Shown one piece after another: positions 1-8,081 of a stretch of DNA of 64,000 bases (within the stretch, counting starts at the first letter, position 1; each line of letters begins with the position of its first letter). Source of the DNA: Candidatus Thiodiazotropha endolucinida (lineage in GTDB: Bacteria; Pseudomonadota; Gammaproteobacteria; Chromatiales; Chromatiaceae); contig NZ_MARB01000025.1 in the NCBI RefSeq assembly GCF_001715975.1, positions 1 to 64,000 of the forward strand, read 5' to 3'. The position numbers were made by a program, and so were the translations under genes. The notes under the pieces were generated by a model. The model did no database searches. It had not been told where the DNA came from and saw nothing but the letters and a program-made list of their open reading frames with translations.

Positions 1-112
1 CTCTGTCAGGGAGCTATGGATTAAGTTTCACTATGCTTGATGAACCGCCTAGTGCGGACCCGCATGCTAGGTGGTGTGGGGAGGGCGGGTTAGAGACCCG
101 CCCTTACCCGAT
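1..112 (+). mobile_element. 3' end of a group IIC-attC intron (domains V and VI)
   Basis: A self-splicing retroelement whose 3' terminus is visible; the reverse transcriptase and 5' part would lie before position 1. Bases 42-75 form a 34-nt domain V hairpin with a CGC triad near its base (46-48), as known for class C introns. It is followed by a GGTGTGGG linker and a strong domain VI stem (83-90 with 96-103). The intron ends in CCGAT at 112 (the AY rule), directly followed by TAGCG, which would complete a GTTAGCG integron core site. Class C-attC introns are known to insert into this core of integron attC sites. Assignment rests on structure and context; the encoded protein is not in the window. 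Confidence 0.85.
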
Positions 113-509
113 TAGCGTTTTGTTTTGCATGTTCTATTTTCTCGTAGTATGGCTGAACCCAGTCTTTTTCCCAAGTAGGGTGTATTTCTAATGTTGCTTT
201 GAAATTAGAAAGTGCATTTTCGTAATTACCCAGTTCATACTGAGCCTTGCCCATAAACCAATATCCGTAAGCGTCTTTTGGCTTTTTCCGAATTTGTTCT
301 TCGCATAACCGAGTGACTTCAGCATAGTCACCATTCTCGAAGAAAGCATTTGTTGTTTCATAAAACTTATTCTCCATCAATTTTCGATATTCTTTGATGG
401 AGAGAATTGTTGTTTTTATGACATGTAGGGTGATGGCTGTACCAACCAGGTAAACCAGTATCCATAATGCGTTGTTTATTTCGTTCAAAAGCTCAGTGTT
501 CATATCCAT
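90..509 (-). CDS. Integron gene cassette: membrane-anchored TPR protein
   Basis: 139-residue protein with an N-terminal membrane segment (about residues 13-33), a short charged stretch, and one or two tetratricopeptide-type helical repeats (about 46-115, including AYGYWFMGKAQYELGNYENA). TPRs mediate protein contacts; the partner is unknown. The gene lies on the opposite strand to the integrase and starts 14 bases after a GTTAGCG core (516-523 on the minus strand), as expected for the first cassette. The last residues (about RVRAGL) and the stop codon are read from the antisense of the intron, so the original C-terminus has been changed by intron insertion. An ordinary chromosomal gene is possible, but the flanking cores make a cassette more likely. 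Confidence 0.75.
   Translation of the reverse strand: MDMNTELLNEINNALWILVYLVGTAITLHVIKTTILSIKEYRKLMENKFYETTNAFFENGDYAEVTRLCEEQIRKKPKDAYGYWFMGKAQYELGNYENALSNFKATLEIHPTWEKDWVQPYYEKIEHAKQNANRVRAGL
113..119 (-). other. Interrupted attC inverse core site
   Basis: On the minus strand the cassette gene runs into CGCTA, and the next bases are intron. Restoring the expected AC gives CGCTAAC, the exact reverse complement of the GTTAGCG core at the other end of the cassette (517-523). Such complementarity between the outer boxes is characteristic of attC. The rest of the attC would lie on the far side of the intron, outside the window. Confidence 0.6.
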
Positions 510-515
510 ATTATT

Positions 516-592
516 ACGCTAACAGTTGATTATATTGCCGGCTCTTATTATCGCGTTATGCCGCCGGCTCCAAATATTGTGTTATGCCGCCA
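516..592 (-). other. Probable attI recombination site with direct repeats
   Basis: Between the integrase and the cassette. The minus strand carries a GTTAGCG core (517-523) preceded by an A-rich left box, the layout of attI. Two copies of the 11-mer GTTATGCCGCC (+ strand 555-565 and 581-591, period 26) lie further toward intI and could be accessory integrase-binding repeats like DR1/DR2 of attI1, or remnants of an older attC. Recombination here has not been shown. Confidence 0.55.
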
Positions 593-645
593 GATGTTCT
601 ATATTTGTTCTCTATCGGGTCTAGTCGCATGGAGCGGCTTGTCTT

Positions 646-2028
646 ATGGAAAAAAGAGAATCTTCCACAGATCCCAGAATTGAGATTTTCTGGCTTAGAT
701 ACAGTGATGTACTGAAACTTTTTCGCATCCCCGAGCGGTCCATTCCCTGGTATCGACGGCATATCGAGTTCTTCATCGCCGACCATCCCAATACGCGACT
801 TAAGGAACATTCCATTGCAACTGTTGATGCCTGGCTGAGTAGTCTGGGAAGAAATCCCCATGTCAATGAATGGCAGTTCCGGCAAAAAGTCGATTCGCTC
901 AGGCTCCTTTTTTGTCACTGCCTGAAATTGCCTTGGGCTGACCAGATTGAGTGGGACCACTGGCTCTCCGGTGCAAAAGCACTTGGTAAGGATCATCCTA
1001 CCGTGGCCAGAAGTTACGAAATGATCGAAAAGGCAGTGAAAGATCCCAGAAACAGATTGGGCAAGAAATTCCCGGATATTTACCGGAAATACCTGATTTC
1101 CATGAGAATAGCTGATTACTCCCCAAATACCGAGAAAAGTTATCTCGCTTGGATCAACCGTTTTCTTGTGTTCCATTCCGAAAAGCATCCCTGTGACTGC
1201 GGAGAAATTGAACTGGCTTCTTTTTTAGAACATTTAGCGATAAACCGCAAGGTTTCCGGGGCTACACAGGGACTTGCCCTCAATGCCTTAGTCTTTTTCT
1301 TCTCACGCATCCTCGAACAACCAGTGGGTCAAATAGGCCCCTATCAGCGCCCAAAGAAACCGAAACGGCTGCCGACCATCCTCAGTCCCGATGAAATTCA
1401 ACGCTTGCTGGGGGCCCTGGAGCCCACCAACAGGCTCATGATTCGCCTCATGTATGGGACCGGTATGCGGGTCATGGAGTGTGTCAGCGTCAGGCTCAAG
1501 GACTTGGATTTTGAATACCATCAGATCACGGTACGCGCCGGCAAGGGCAAGAAGGACAGGTGCGTCCCCTTGCCGAAGGCGCTGGCGAGTGATTTACGGA
1601 AGCAGGTTGCAGTCGTCAAGCAGATCCATGATACGGATGTTGCCGCGGGATATGGTTCGGTCTTTATACCGGAAGCCTTGGCCAGAAAATACCCAAATGC
1701 ATCCTATGAGTTGGGGTGGCAATATCTGTTTCCGGCCAGTCGCATTTCCCAGGACCCGAGAAGCGGCATTGTTCGTCGTCATCATATTCATCAGACAGTG
1801 ATTCAGAAAAGCATAAAGCGGGCCGCCACCAAGTCAGGCATACTCAAGCGGATTACCAGTCATACCCTAAGGCACTCATTTGCCACCCACCTGCTTGAGT
1901 CGGGTACGGATATTCGTACTGTGCAGGAGCTGCTGGGCCATGCGGATGTCTCGACGACGATGATCTATACCCATGTTGCCGGGCTGGGTAGCCAGGGGGT
2001 AAAAAGCCCGCTGGATAGAATTGGATAA
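646..2028 (+). CDS. intI: Integron integrase (IntI), long form
   Basis: Tyrosine recombinase that inserts and excises gene cassettes at attI/attC. The catalytic domain (about 245-460) shows the active-site Arg in YGTGMR, HTLRHSFATHLLE, the GHADVSTT box and the nucleophile Tyr in MIYTHV (about residue 441). The extra motif found only in integron integrases is present (ALARKYPNA, then W-QYLFPA), followed by DPRSG-RRHH. At 460 residues it is longer than the usual 320-340: about 130 N-terminal residues precede the normal SAM-like domain and look like a second, divergent SAM-like helical domain (residues 25-115). It points away from the cassette, as in all integrons. No strong ribosome-binding site is seen; a slightly different start is possible. 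Confidence 0.93.
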   Translation: MEKRESSTDPRIEIFWLRYSDVLKLFRIPERSIPWYRRHIEFFIADHPNTRLKEHSIATVDAWLSSLGRNPHVNEWQFRQKVDSLRLLFCHCLKLPWADQIEWDHWLSGAKALGKDHPTVARSYEMIEKAVKDPRNRLGKKFPDIYRKYLISMRIADYSPNTEKSYLAWINRFLVFHSEKHPCDCGEIELASFLEHLAINRKVSGATQGLALNALVFFFSRILEQPVGQIGPYQRPKKPKRLPTILSPDEIQRLLGALEPTNRLMIRLMYGTGMRVMECVSVRLKDLDFEYHQITVRAGKGKKDRCVPLPKALASDLRKQVAVVKQIHDTDVAAGYGSVFIPEALARKYPNASYELGWQYLFPASRISQDPRSGIVRRHHIHQTVIQKSIKRAATKSGILKRITSHTLRHSFATHLLESGTDIRTVQELLGHADVSTTMIYTHVAGLGSQGVKSPLDRIG

Positions 2029-2107
2029 GGGGAAGTAAAAGTCCGCCTTTGGGTAACCGGGACCTGGCTGCATGGCTATTCTGGATATCCACTTCTGGCC
2101 GATAGCG

Positions 2108-2123
2108 GTGCGGCTAGCCGCAC
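2108..2123. repeat. Palindromic intergenic repeat, GTGCGGC type, copy 1
   Basis: A perfect 16-base palindrome, GTGCGGCTAGCCGCAC, followed by TCTACA and a T-rich stretch. A second copy with the same core and the same downstream CTACA lies at 3763-3780. It sits just after intI and just before the 3' end of moaB, where it could also serve as a transcription terminator for intI. Confidence 0.6.
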
Positions 2124-2133
2124 TCTACATTTT

Positions 2134-2655
2134 TTATTTGTCGTGTAATCTGGGCATCAGCTCCACCAGATTGCAGGGGCGCGTCCTATAGTCGAGTTGG
2201 CTGGAAATCAACTTGCTCCAGCCGTCCATGCAGGCGCCGGTCGATCCGGGCAGACAGAATATGAAGGTGCCATTGGCCACACCGGCCACTGCTCTCGATT
2301 GCAGGGTGGAGGTTCCGATGGTGTCGTAGGAGAGCACCCGGAACATTTCACCGAATCCGTCGATCACTTTATCCAACAGGGGCGATACCGCTTCCGGTGT
2401 GCCGTCCCTGCCGGTGAGGCCGGTGCCGCCGGTGGTGATCACCACCTGCACATCGGCATCCGCAATCCATTTTGATACCACCTCGCGGATGTGGTAGATA
2501 TCGTCGGGTACGATCACCTTGTCAGCCAACCTGTGCCCCGCCTCCTCGAGAAGCGTCTTCAGCTTCAGGCCCGACTTGTCGGTCTCTGCCGTTCTCGTGT
2601 CCGACACGGTCAGCACCGCGATATTCAAGGGTATGAATTGTCTATCTTCACTCAT
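2134..2655 (-). CDS. moaB: MoaB/Mog-family molybdenum cofactor protein
   Basis: 173-residue protein of the MoCF-binding fold, related to enzymes that adenylylate molybdopterin (MogA/MoaB). Visible signatures: VLTVSDTRT near the N-terminus, TTGGTGLTGRDGTPEA (phosphate/pterin-binding loop), GTSTLQSRAVAGVANGT and LPGSTGACMDGW. The ATG at 2655 is preceded by GGAG at good spacing; a longer reading to 2919 would add about 88 residues unlike any MoaB and overlap the upstream TIR gene. It complements mobA, mobB and moeA found 8-10 kb away, so cofactor genes are split over two nearby loci. In some bacteria MoaB supports tungsten cofactor synthesis, in keeping with the nearby tungstate transporter. Confidence 0.9.
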   Translation of the reverse strand: MSEDRQFIPLNIAVLTVSDTRTAETDKSGLKLKTLLEEAGHRLADKVIVPDDIYHIREVVSKWIADADVQVVITTGGTGLTGRDGTPEAVSPLLDKVIDGFGEMFRVLSYDTIGTSTLQSRAVAGVANGTFIFCLPGSTGACMDGWSKLISSQLDYRTRPCNLVELMPRLHDK

Positions 2656-2768
2656 TGATTTTCTCCATTGGAGGCCTGTGTAGGCACAACACTTTATCCG
2701 CATTGCGGCGGATGAAAAACCAATAGATATAGAGACAATTACCCAGCAGTTTTTAGCGTGTTGTATCG

Positions 2769-2790
2769 TTCCCACACAGGAGCGTGGGAA
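2769..2790. repeat. Palindromic repeat, TTCCCAC...GTGGGAA, copy 1
   Basis: Inverted arms TTCCCAC and GTGGGAA around an 8-base loop, between the TIR gene and moaB. A related hairpin is at 3693-3718. The motif resembles the widespread gammaproteobacterial CGTTCCCAC...GTGGGAACG element. Confidence 0.6.
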
Positions 2791-2806
2791 GCAGAAAAAG
2801 TCTTGC

Positions 2807-3559
2807 TTAGAAATCGTAGATCGATGACAGGTGTTGCATGACCTCTGCTTTAAAAACCTCTTTGGGGTTTGCATCCGCCCCTTGGGTAAAGAGTGTTGGT
2901 GACCAACGCCAACCGCCAAATCCCAAGTTGAAAAGCGACCAGCTGCGATCGTTGCGTGGCGGGTCTACATGAATGCCATTCTGCTCGACACATCTGATCA
3001 CATCTTCACGGGACATCTGCCATTGGAGTCTGGAGCGTTGTTCACCGACATCCACCAGCACGCACTCCATCCCCCGGTGACTGATGATCAACTCCATCCA
3101 TTGTCCGCCCGCGCGAAACACGGTCAACGACTTGTCAGGATCTCCGGCTGGAGGCTTGTAATCGATATCCTCCGGCAGGTCCAGGGAACGCAACAAGGCG
3201 ATCAATCCATCGTAGTTGTTGTTTGTCCACTCCGTTGCATTTCTCTCCCCCAGAAATCCGGGGATCTCGCAGTCATCCAGCCTGGCGATCTTGAGAAAAT
3301 CCCGCCCCATGGCAAACTCCCTGGCGCGGGCCGCACCCACCTCGAAGGCCACCCAATTGGATTCCGCAGAGGCGCGCGAAAGCAGCAGGACAAAGTGATC
3401 AGCCTGTGCAACCTGGCGCAGGATCGACTCGATGTAGCGTTCGCCGCTGCTCAACGCTCTGTCCCACCAGGGATCCGCACCGCGGAATTCACACTCCTGG
3501 GCAAGTTGTATGGCTTGGTTTTTGTCTTCTCTGGCGTAGGAGATGAAGATTGTGCCCAT
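2807..3559 (-). CDS. TIR-domain protein
   Basis: 250 residues. Residues 1-115 form a bacterial TIR domain: FISYAREDK at the start, a WWD motif, and SNWVAFEVGAA, whose Glu fits the catalytic position of TIR NAD-cleaving enzymes. Residues 130-250 form an uncharacterised C-terminal region with many aromatic residues, perhaps a sensing domain. Bacterial TIR proteins often act in antiphage defence or as toxins. No SIR2 (Thoeris), cyclase (CBASS) or other known partner lies beside it; the neighbours are moaB and repeats. The AGGA ribosome-binding site supports the start. The TIR fold is clear; the role is open. Confidence 0.8.
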   Translation of the reverse strand: MGTIFISYAREDKNQAIQLAQECEFRGADPWWDRALSSGERYIESILRQVAQADHFVLLLSRASAESNWVAFEVGAARAREFAMGRDFLKIARLDDCEIPGFLGERNATEWTNNNYDGLIALLRSLDLPEDIDYKPPAGDPDKSLTVFRAGGQWMELIISHRGMECVLVDVGEQRSRLQWQMSREDVIRCVEQNGIHVDPPRNDRSWSLFNLGFGGWRWSPTLFTQGADANPKEVFKAEVMQHLSSIYDF

Positions 3560-3692
3560 TTGTCAGTTTCCTTTCTCAGTCAGCCTTGCCATTACCCTAC
3601 ACAGAACGTAAGCAAGCCGCACACTGCTAGAAAATCTATAGTAGGCATCATGCTATGGGGGATGCAACTTGCTACGACTTATGTACTGTATG

Positions 3693-3718
3693 CATTCCCA
3701 CGCTGGAGCATGGGAATG
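3693..3718. repeat. Palindromic repeat, CATTCCCA...TGGGAATG, copy 2
   Basis: Arms CATTCCCA and TGGGAATG around a 10-base loop, upstream of the TIR gene. It shares the TTCCCAC/GTGGGAA theme of 2769-2790, so the TIR gene is flanked by two related hairpins. Confidence 0.6.
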
Positions 3719-3762
3719 AGAAAAAACAAGAAGCAGACGGGAGAGGAATCAAGGCCATTTAT

Positions 3763-3780
3763 GGTGCGGCAAGCCGCACC
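3763..3780. repeat. Palindromic repeat, GTGCGGC type, copy 2
   Basis: GGTGCGGC-AA-GCCGCACC followed by CTACA; the same core and tail as 2108-2123. Lies at the 3' end of the HD-hydrolase gene. Confidence 0.6.
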
Positions 3781-3821
3781 CTACAAGATATATTTGCGTT
3801 CATTGGCGTTTATTTGCGGAC

Positions 3822-4361
3822 TTATCCCATTGGCCTTTTTTCATAGGCCTGGTCGAAGATCGCCTCGAGGGTTTCGTGGGTTCCTCTCAAACCGTCGATT
3901 ACCTCCTTAGCCCAGTCGAAATAGGCCTGGCTTCGCTGCAGTGTCCAGCCGGCAGGCGGGCTTCTGTCGATATCGCGCAGATTGGCGATCTTGTCCGCCA
4001 GCTTGACCAGCTTTGCCTTGTATGAGAGAGCGGGCGCATGCTTGATCTGGAGGGCTTTACGCTCCAGCTTGGGAAGATTACCGTCATCGGTCACCTCCAT
4101 CACTATCTCTGCGATGGCCTGACCGAATTCCGCCTCGATCTCCTCCACCGTGGCATCGGTATCCTCGATGGTGTCGTGCAGCAAGGCGGCAATCAGGGTA
4201 TCGGGGTCGGTAATGTCACCCTCATTGACAAGAATATCCACCAGGGTGATCGGATGGTTGATATAGGGCGACGCCTCGATATCCTTACGCCGCTGGTGAC
4301 GATGTTTCTGGGTGGCAAATGCCAGGGTTTTTATCAGTTGTCTCAGTTCCAGGCTATTCAT
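3822..4361 (-). CDS. MESH1-like HD-domain (p)ppGpp hydrolase
   Basis: 179 residues, a stand-alone hydrolase domain of the RelA/SpoT family (small alarmone hydrolase, MESH1-like), expected to remove the 3'-pyrophosphate from ppGpp in a Mn-dependent reaction. Visible motifs: the metal-binding His near residue 36 (YINHPI), the HD-ED motif in ALLHDTIEDTDAT (about 60-72), and the late KLADKIANLRDI. No synthetase or TGS/ACT domain is present. It is codirectional with the histidine kinase, starting 57 bases after that gene ends, so cotranscription is possible, though the gap contains a TATAGT-like -10. The in vivo substrate is not proven by sequence. Confidence 0.82.
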   Translation of the reverse strand: MNSLELRQLIKTLAFATQKHRHQRRKDIEASPYINHPITLVDILVNEGDITDPDTLIAALLHDTIEDTDATVEEIEAEFGQAIAEIVMEVTDDGNLPKLERKALQIKHAPALSYKAKLVKLADKIANLRDIDRSPPAGWTLQRSQAYFDWAKEVIDGLRGTHETLEAIFDQAYEKRPMG

Positions 4362-4418
4362 TTGACTTAATGATCACTGATTCGATAAAGCAGACTATAC
4401 CACCCTTCACCTGTCCGC

Positions 4419-6554
4419 TCAGGCGCTCTGTTTGCTTTGGCCGACTGACGACGATGCTGCCTCCGGCGGTTGCTCCGTCGGCTGAAACTGCTCCATCAAA
4501 GCTGTCTCCTCCTCCATCAAATCCGGCTCCTGCAGAATCCACACGCTGAACAATGAGCCCTGCCCCTGATCCGAGCGGACAGTGATATCGCCGCCATACT
4601 TCTTGATCAAGCCATAACTGACCGACAGCCCCAGACCGGTACCCTCTCCCACCCGCTTGCTGGTATGGAAGGGATTGAATATCATTTCAATCTGTTCCTC
4701 TTCGATCCCCATGCCGTTATCTTCAACCCTGATCACGACCCCCTTCTCATCCCAGTCATCCGTACTCAGGGAGATGATGCCGGCACTGCTGTCCAATGCA
4801 TGGACGGCATTGACGAACAGGTTGACCAGGACCTGCTGCAACTCGTGAGGATTGATCTTGACCGGCCGTGCGGCATTCAGATCGAGACGTATCTCGAACT
4901 GTTTCTGTTTACGCAGATAGCGAACCAACGCCAGTGTATGTTGCACCACTTCGTTGACGTCGATGACCGATGGCGTCTCCGTGATCTCATCGGGACGGGC
5001 GTATTGCAACAGATTGTTGATGATATCCTTGATACGAAAAATCTGCTCGATGATCAGATCGATCTCGCCCTTCACCGGCGTCGCGTTGTCACCCAGCTCC
5101 TCGACCAGCAGGTCGAGATTTCCCAGCATGACTGCCGTGGGGTTGTTGATTTCATGCGCCATACCCGCGGTCAGTTCGCCCAATGCCGCGAGCTTTTCAG
5201 CGGCAATCAGTTGCGCCCGTGTCTCACGCAGGATCTGGATCGTGGTCACCAGCTTCTGATTTTTCAGTTTCAGTTCCGCAGTCCTTTCATCCACCTTCTC
5301 TTCCAGCTGATCGGCCCACTGCTGCACCTGAAGATTACGCTCCTGAAGCAGATCGAGCAGGAGATCGAACTCGTTTGCCAATACCCCGATCTCGTCCATG
5401 GATGATATCTTCCCGATACGTTTGGTATAACCCTCGCGGGTGGCGCGAACCACCGCCATCATCATCTCGAGGGGTTTGAAGATCGATTTGGCGCCGCTGA
5501 TCGAAAGGATCGATGAAAACAGCATCAGCGCCAAAAACAGCAGAATCAAAACACCCAATGCCTGCCACAGGGCATTACGCGAAGGGGACTCCAGAAAACC
5601 GGCGTAGAGCATGCCGACCCGCTCACCATTGACATCGATAATCGGCTGGTAGGCGGAGATATACCAATCGTTGACGACAAAGGCGCGGTCTATCCATTTC
5701 TCGCCATCATCCAGCACTTGCGTACGCACCTCATCGGACACCCGGGTGCCCAGGGCCCGCTGGTTGGGGGTTCGCGGTACGTTGGTTGTGATCCTGACAT
5801 CGTTGAGAAACACCGTGACAGTCCCGATGCTTCCCTTGGGCAGGCTGCCCGGGCCATAGACCAGATCGCGTATGGTATCGACGAACTTGAAATTGGCGTT
5901 CAACAACACCCCGCCATCAAGCACGGCGACCACCTGCCCACGGGAGTTTTTAACCGGATAGAGGGCACGAATCATCATGCCGCGGCCCTCGATACGCTGC
6001 ACCGTGGGCCTTGCCCGGGGCGTATCGATTAGCGGCAGCTCAACCTGCTTGGCCAAACCGGGAGACTGTTCATCCAGCGCCTCCGCACTGAAGATCTCTA
6101 TCTCCACACGGGGATGGCCCTGCAGTGCAACCAGTAACGACGGTGACGAGTGGCCCCGTTTCTCGGCTTCGCCATATGACAGGAAGAGACGTTTGCCGTC
6201 CACGCCTAGCAGATGCAGGTAACTGAAACCGGCCGACCGTTGCAGTTCAGCCAACTGCGCGTTGACGACCAGCCCGCTCTTCGATTCCAACGCGGTGTAG
6301 AAGGCATAGGATTCGGCCAGCCGGCCCAGGGTATTCAGATAGTCCTCCTGCAGGCGATGGAAATTGTCCTCCGCCACGGAGAGGTCGGTGTTGACTTTGA
6401 TGAACAGCTGTTCGTAACTGAACTGGGATCCCCAATAGATGGCCAGCCCCAATGCAATGGGCATGATCAGCAGAATGGGAAACAGCACCAGCACCAACAA
6501 CTTGTAACGCAAGCTGCCGCGTATCGCCTCGATGATCCTGAATGGCCGGTTCAA
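4419..6554 (-). CDS. Membrane sensor histidine kinase (two-component partner of the upstream regulator)
   Basis: 711 residues. TM1 about 18-40; a large periplasmic sensor region (about 45-330, probably double Cache); TM2 about 335-357; HAMP and coiled coil to about 455; HisKA with the phospho-acceptor His near 466 (GMAHEINNP); a HATPase domain with N, G1 and G2 boxes (VEDNGMGI, GEGTGLGLSVSYG); and a Gln/Glu-rich tail. It lies 35 bases after the sigma-54 response regulator gene, so the two form one operon, with the regulator first. The ligand is unknown. Divergence from tupA suggests it may sense tungstate/molybdate status or a substrate of W/Mo enzymes; that is inference from position. Confidence 0.85.
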   Translation of the reverse strand: MNRPFRIIEAIRGSLRYKLLVLVLFPILLIMPIALGLAIYWGSQFSYEQLFIKVNTDLSVAEDNFHRLQEDYLNTLGRLAESYAFYTALESKSGLVVNAQLAELQRSAGFSYLHLLGVDGKRLFLSYGEAEKRGHSSPSLLVALQGHPRVEIEIFSAEALDEQSPGLAKQVELPLIDTPRARPTVQRIEGRGMMIRALYPVKNSRGQVVAVLDGGVLLNANFKFVDTIRDLVYGPGSLPKGSIGTVTVFLNDVRITTNVPRTPNQRALGTRVSDEVRTQVLDDGEKWIDRAFVVNDWYISAYQPIIDVNGERVGMLYAGFLESPSRNALWQALGVLILLFLALMLFSSILSISGAKSIFKPLEMMMAVVRATREGYTKRIGKISSMDEIGVLANEFDLLLDLLQERNLQVQQWADQLEEKVDERTAELKLKNQKLVTTIQILRETRAQLIAAEKLAALGELTAGMAHEINNPTAVMLGNLDLLVEELGDNATPVKGEIDLIIEQIFRIKDIINNLLQYARPDEITETPSVIDVNEVVQHTLALVRYLRKQKQFEIRLDLNAARPVKINPHELQQVLVNLFVNAVHALDSSAGIISLSTDDWDEKGVVIRVEDNGMGIEEEQIEMIFNPFHTSKRVGEGTGLGLSVSYGLIKKYGGDITVRSDQGQGSLFSVWILQEPDLMEEETALMEQFQPTEQPPEAASSSVGQSKQSA

Positions 6555-6558
6555 GCGC

Positions 6559-6593
6559 TTAGGGCCTGTTGACGCTCATCCAAAGGGCCCTAA
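6559..6593. repeat. Dispersed TAGGGCCTGTTRA element, copy 1, in a hairpin
   Basis: TTAGGGCCTGTTGA at 6559-6572; the TTAGGGC arm is complementary to GCCCTAA at 6587-6593, so the gap between the regulator and kinase genes can fold into a stem with a 21-base loop. The element recurs at 17588, 23749, 38807 and 58670. Confidence 0.5.
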
Positions 6594-8002
6594 TTGACAC
6601 CCCAGGCCTGGGTCTTTCGCTCCAGCGTTTTGCGCGAGATACCCAGCACACGGGCCGCCGCGGATTTGTTTCCGCCTTCCAGATCCAGGACCTTGAGAAT
6701 GTGTTGCTTCTCAATCGCCTCGAGCAGCATGGTCTTACTCGGATCGAAGGGTGTTGCCTGACTCCCCGCAGCCTCTGAACCCATCAGGCATAGACTGGGG
6801 GATTTGTTGAGCAACAGGCACCGCTCGATCACGTTTTTCAGTTCACGCACATTGCCTGGCCAGTCATAATCCAGCAATCTGACCAGCTCGCCCTCCCCCA
6901 GTTGCGGTGGCGCTATCCCCAGTTCCGCCGACAGAATCTCGACAAAGTGCTGCACCAGTAGCGGGATATCCTCTTTACGTTCACGCAGTGCCGGTATACG
7001 TAAAGAGAGAACGTTCAAGCGATAATAGAGATCCTCCCGGAATTCACCATTGCGCACTTCCTGTTCAAGATCGCGATTGCTGGCGGCAATAATGCGCACG
7101 TCCACCGGCACTTCACGATTGGAACCGACAGGACGGATGGTCCGCTCCTCCAATGCGCGTAGCAGATGGGCCTGCATGCTGAGCGGCATCTCGCCGATCT
7201 CATCGAGAAACAGGGTACCGCCGCTGGCGTAGGTGAAGAGCCCGTCACGGGAGAGATGGGCGCCCGTAAAGGCGCCTTTGACATGACCAAAGAGTTCGCT
7301 TTCGAGCAGCTCCGCTGTCATGGCGCCGCAATTGACCGGCACAAAGCTGCCCGATCTTCTGCTCATTTCATGCATCGCCCGGGCCGCAAGCTCTTTACCG
7401 GTGCCCGATTCGCCTTCGATAAGCACCGTGGAAGGCATCGGCGCGACCCGCTTTATCACTTCGCACAGGGATTGCATCTGCCGGCACTTTCCCACCATGC
7501 CCGCGCTATCGTAGATCTGCTCGACCTGGCGGCGCAGTACGAAGTTTTCACGCTGCATCTTTTGCCGTTCAAGATAGCGCTCCACCGCGGCGATCATCTG
7601 CTCCATACGAAAGGGTTTGAGGATAAAGTCCTCTGCGCCGGCGCGCAGTGCCGCTATCGCCGTCGCCATATCCGCATGGGCGGTCATGAAGATCACACCG
7701 GTGACACCGTCCTGCGCACGCAACTCTTTCACCCATTCGACGCCGCCGGTCTGTCCCGGAAGCCGGATATCGGTAATGATCAGATCGAAATGGCAGTGTC
7801 GCCTCAACTCCTCGGCGGTCGCGACATCCTCGGCTGTTTCAACCAGTCCGAAATACTTGCGCAGTCCCTTCTGGAGAAAGCTGCGTATTCCCGGCTCGTC
7901 ATCTACGATGAGTACGGATGCCATGCGAACGGGGGCGCCGTCCTTGATTGTGGCCTGTTTCTCCTCAATCCTCTCCGCAAGTTCTTCTGCATTTGTATTC
8001 AT
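6590..8002 (-). CDS. Sigma-54-dependent response regulator, NtrC family
   Basis: 470 residues: an N-terminal tail of about 27 residues; a receiver domain with the acidic pair DD (34-35) and phospho-acceptor Asp78 (LIITDIRL); an AAA+ activator domain with Walker A GESGTGKE and the sigma-54-contacting GAFTGA loop; and a Fis-type C-terminal helix-turn-helix (NKSAAARVLGISRKTLERK). It activates RNA polymerase carrying sigma-54. The next gene, read away from it, is tupA, which has a strong -24/-12 promoter 320 bases off, making the tup-mob-moe operon its obvious target. First gene of the operon with the histidine kinase. Confidence 0.9.
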   Translation of the reverse strand: MNTNAEELAERIEEKQATIKDGAPVRMASVLIVDDEPGIRSFLQKGLRKYFGLVETAEDVATAEELRRHCHFDLIITDIRLPGQTGGVEWVKELRAQDGVTGVIFMTAHADMATAIAALRAGAEDFILKPFRMEQMIAAVERYLERQKMQRENFVLRRQVEQIYDSAGMVGKCRQMQSLCEVIKRVAPMPSTVLIEGESGTGKELAARAMHEMSRRSGSFVPVNCGAMTAELLESELFGHVKGAFTGAHLSRDGLFTYASGGTLFLDEIGEMPLSMQAHLLRALEERTIRPVGSNREVPVDVRIIAASNRDLEQEVRNGEFREDLYYRLNVLSLRIPALRERKEDIPLLVQHFVEILSAELGIAPPQLGEGELVRLLDYDWPGNVRELKNVIERCLLLNKSPSLCLMGSEAAGSQATPFDPSKTMLLEAIEKQHILKVLDLEGGNKSAAARVLGISRKTLERKTQAWGVN

Positions 8003-8070
8003 TGTGTTGTTCCAGTCTTCAAGCTACTCATTAACCTGAATTTCATACCACACGATCAGGTTGATTATGG

Positions 8071-8081
8071 GTCAAAATGAC
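8071..8081. promoter_or_regulatory. Candidate upstream activator palindrome
   Basis: GTCA-AAA-TGAC, a perfect inverted repeat about 190 bases upstream of the tupA -24 element, in the distance range typical for NtrC-type activators. A second small inverted repeat, TTGT-CTC-ACAA, lies near 8110-8120. Neither has been matched to a known regulator. Confidence 0.25.

Noticed and set aside
2969-3910. 313-residue plus-strand frame across the TIR gene
   Set aside because: Antisense of a clear TIR domain, low-complexity product and no start signal.
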